5,935 nucleotides of DNA from DATAEK01 sp036258055 (lineage in GTDB: Bacteria > Acidobacteriota > Vicinamibacteria > Vicinamibacterales > 2-12-FULL-66-21): NCBI GenBank assembly GCA_036258055.1, contig DATAEK010000212.1:1-5935 (forward strand), read 5' to 3'. The notes under the pieces are model-generated. The model had not been told where the DNA came from, searched no databases, and saw nothing but the letters and a program-made list of their open reading frames with translations. The position numbers and the translations under genes were made by a program. This document shows positions 5,915 to 5,935 of this stretch, one piece after another. Position 1 is the stretch's first letter. Each line of letters starts with the position of its first letter.

Positions 5915-5935
5915 CGCCTGCACTTTCTACAGGCG
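5915..5935. repeat. Inverted repeat upstream of the sigma gene
   Basis: CGCCTG (5915-5920) and CAGGCG (5930-5935) form a perfect 6-bp inverted repeat around a 9-base A/T-richer centre (CACTTTCTA). It lies just upstream of the putative -10 box, where an operator or the -35 region would be, and the outer end is cut by the window edge so longer arms are possible. It could be a regulator site, a hairpin ending an upstream transcript, or chance. Confidence 0.4.

Overview
The window is GC-rich, bacterial and densely coding. The right-hand module is an ECF-type sigma factor directly followed by a giant Ser/Thr kinase fused to a TolB/WD40-like propeller. This is an arrangement especially common in Acidobacteriota (Vicinamibacteria-like genomes), so that phylum is my best guess. 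It is inferred from gene content and is not proven.

Left part (1-331): a conserved small protein of unknown function on the + strand, possibly cut by the window edge. A doubtful minus-strand ORF converges on it (328-492). Then comes a regulatory region (about 495-569) with a TTGACG/TACATT promoter, whose -10 lies inside a perfect 8-2-8 palindrome typical of TetR operators. It drives a two-gene operon: an SRPBCC (START-like, polyketide cyclase/dehydrase-type) protein at 570-1034 and a TetR-family repressor at 1031-1648. The two genes overlap by 4 bases (GTGA). The simplest reading is an autoregulated operon in which the TetR protein senses a small ligand and represses itself and the SRPBCC gene.

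Middle part: 276 bases without a clear gene (1649-1924), then a 125-aa VOC/glyoxalase-fold protein on the + strand (1925-2302). A 149-base convergent intergenic region (2303-2451) follows, with one weak hairpin.

Right part, all on the minus strand: a TIGR02999-like ECF sigma factor (5898 down to 5333) and, 4 bases later, a 958-aa membrane-anchored Ser/Thr kinase with a propeller (5328 down to 2452). As written, the sigma gene is broken by a frameshift at about 5476-5482. The sigma-2 region is in one frame, and a perfectly recognisable sigma-4 helix-turn-helix continues in another frame up to a stop just before the kinase start. The lesion looks like the loss of one copy of a 7-bp tandem repeat. 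The sigma start is a GTG without a Shine-Dalgarno sequence but with a TANNNT box 7 bases upstream, which suggests a leaderless transcript.

No tRNA, rRNA, CRISPR array, insertion sequence or phage gene was seen. I see no convincing wholly new system. The most notable items are the sigma frameshift and its effect on coupling to the kinase, and the palindrome over the SRPBCC-TetR promoter.
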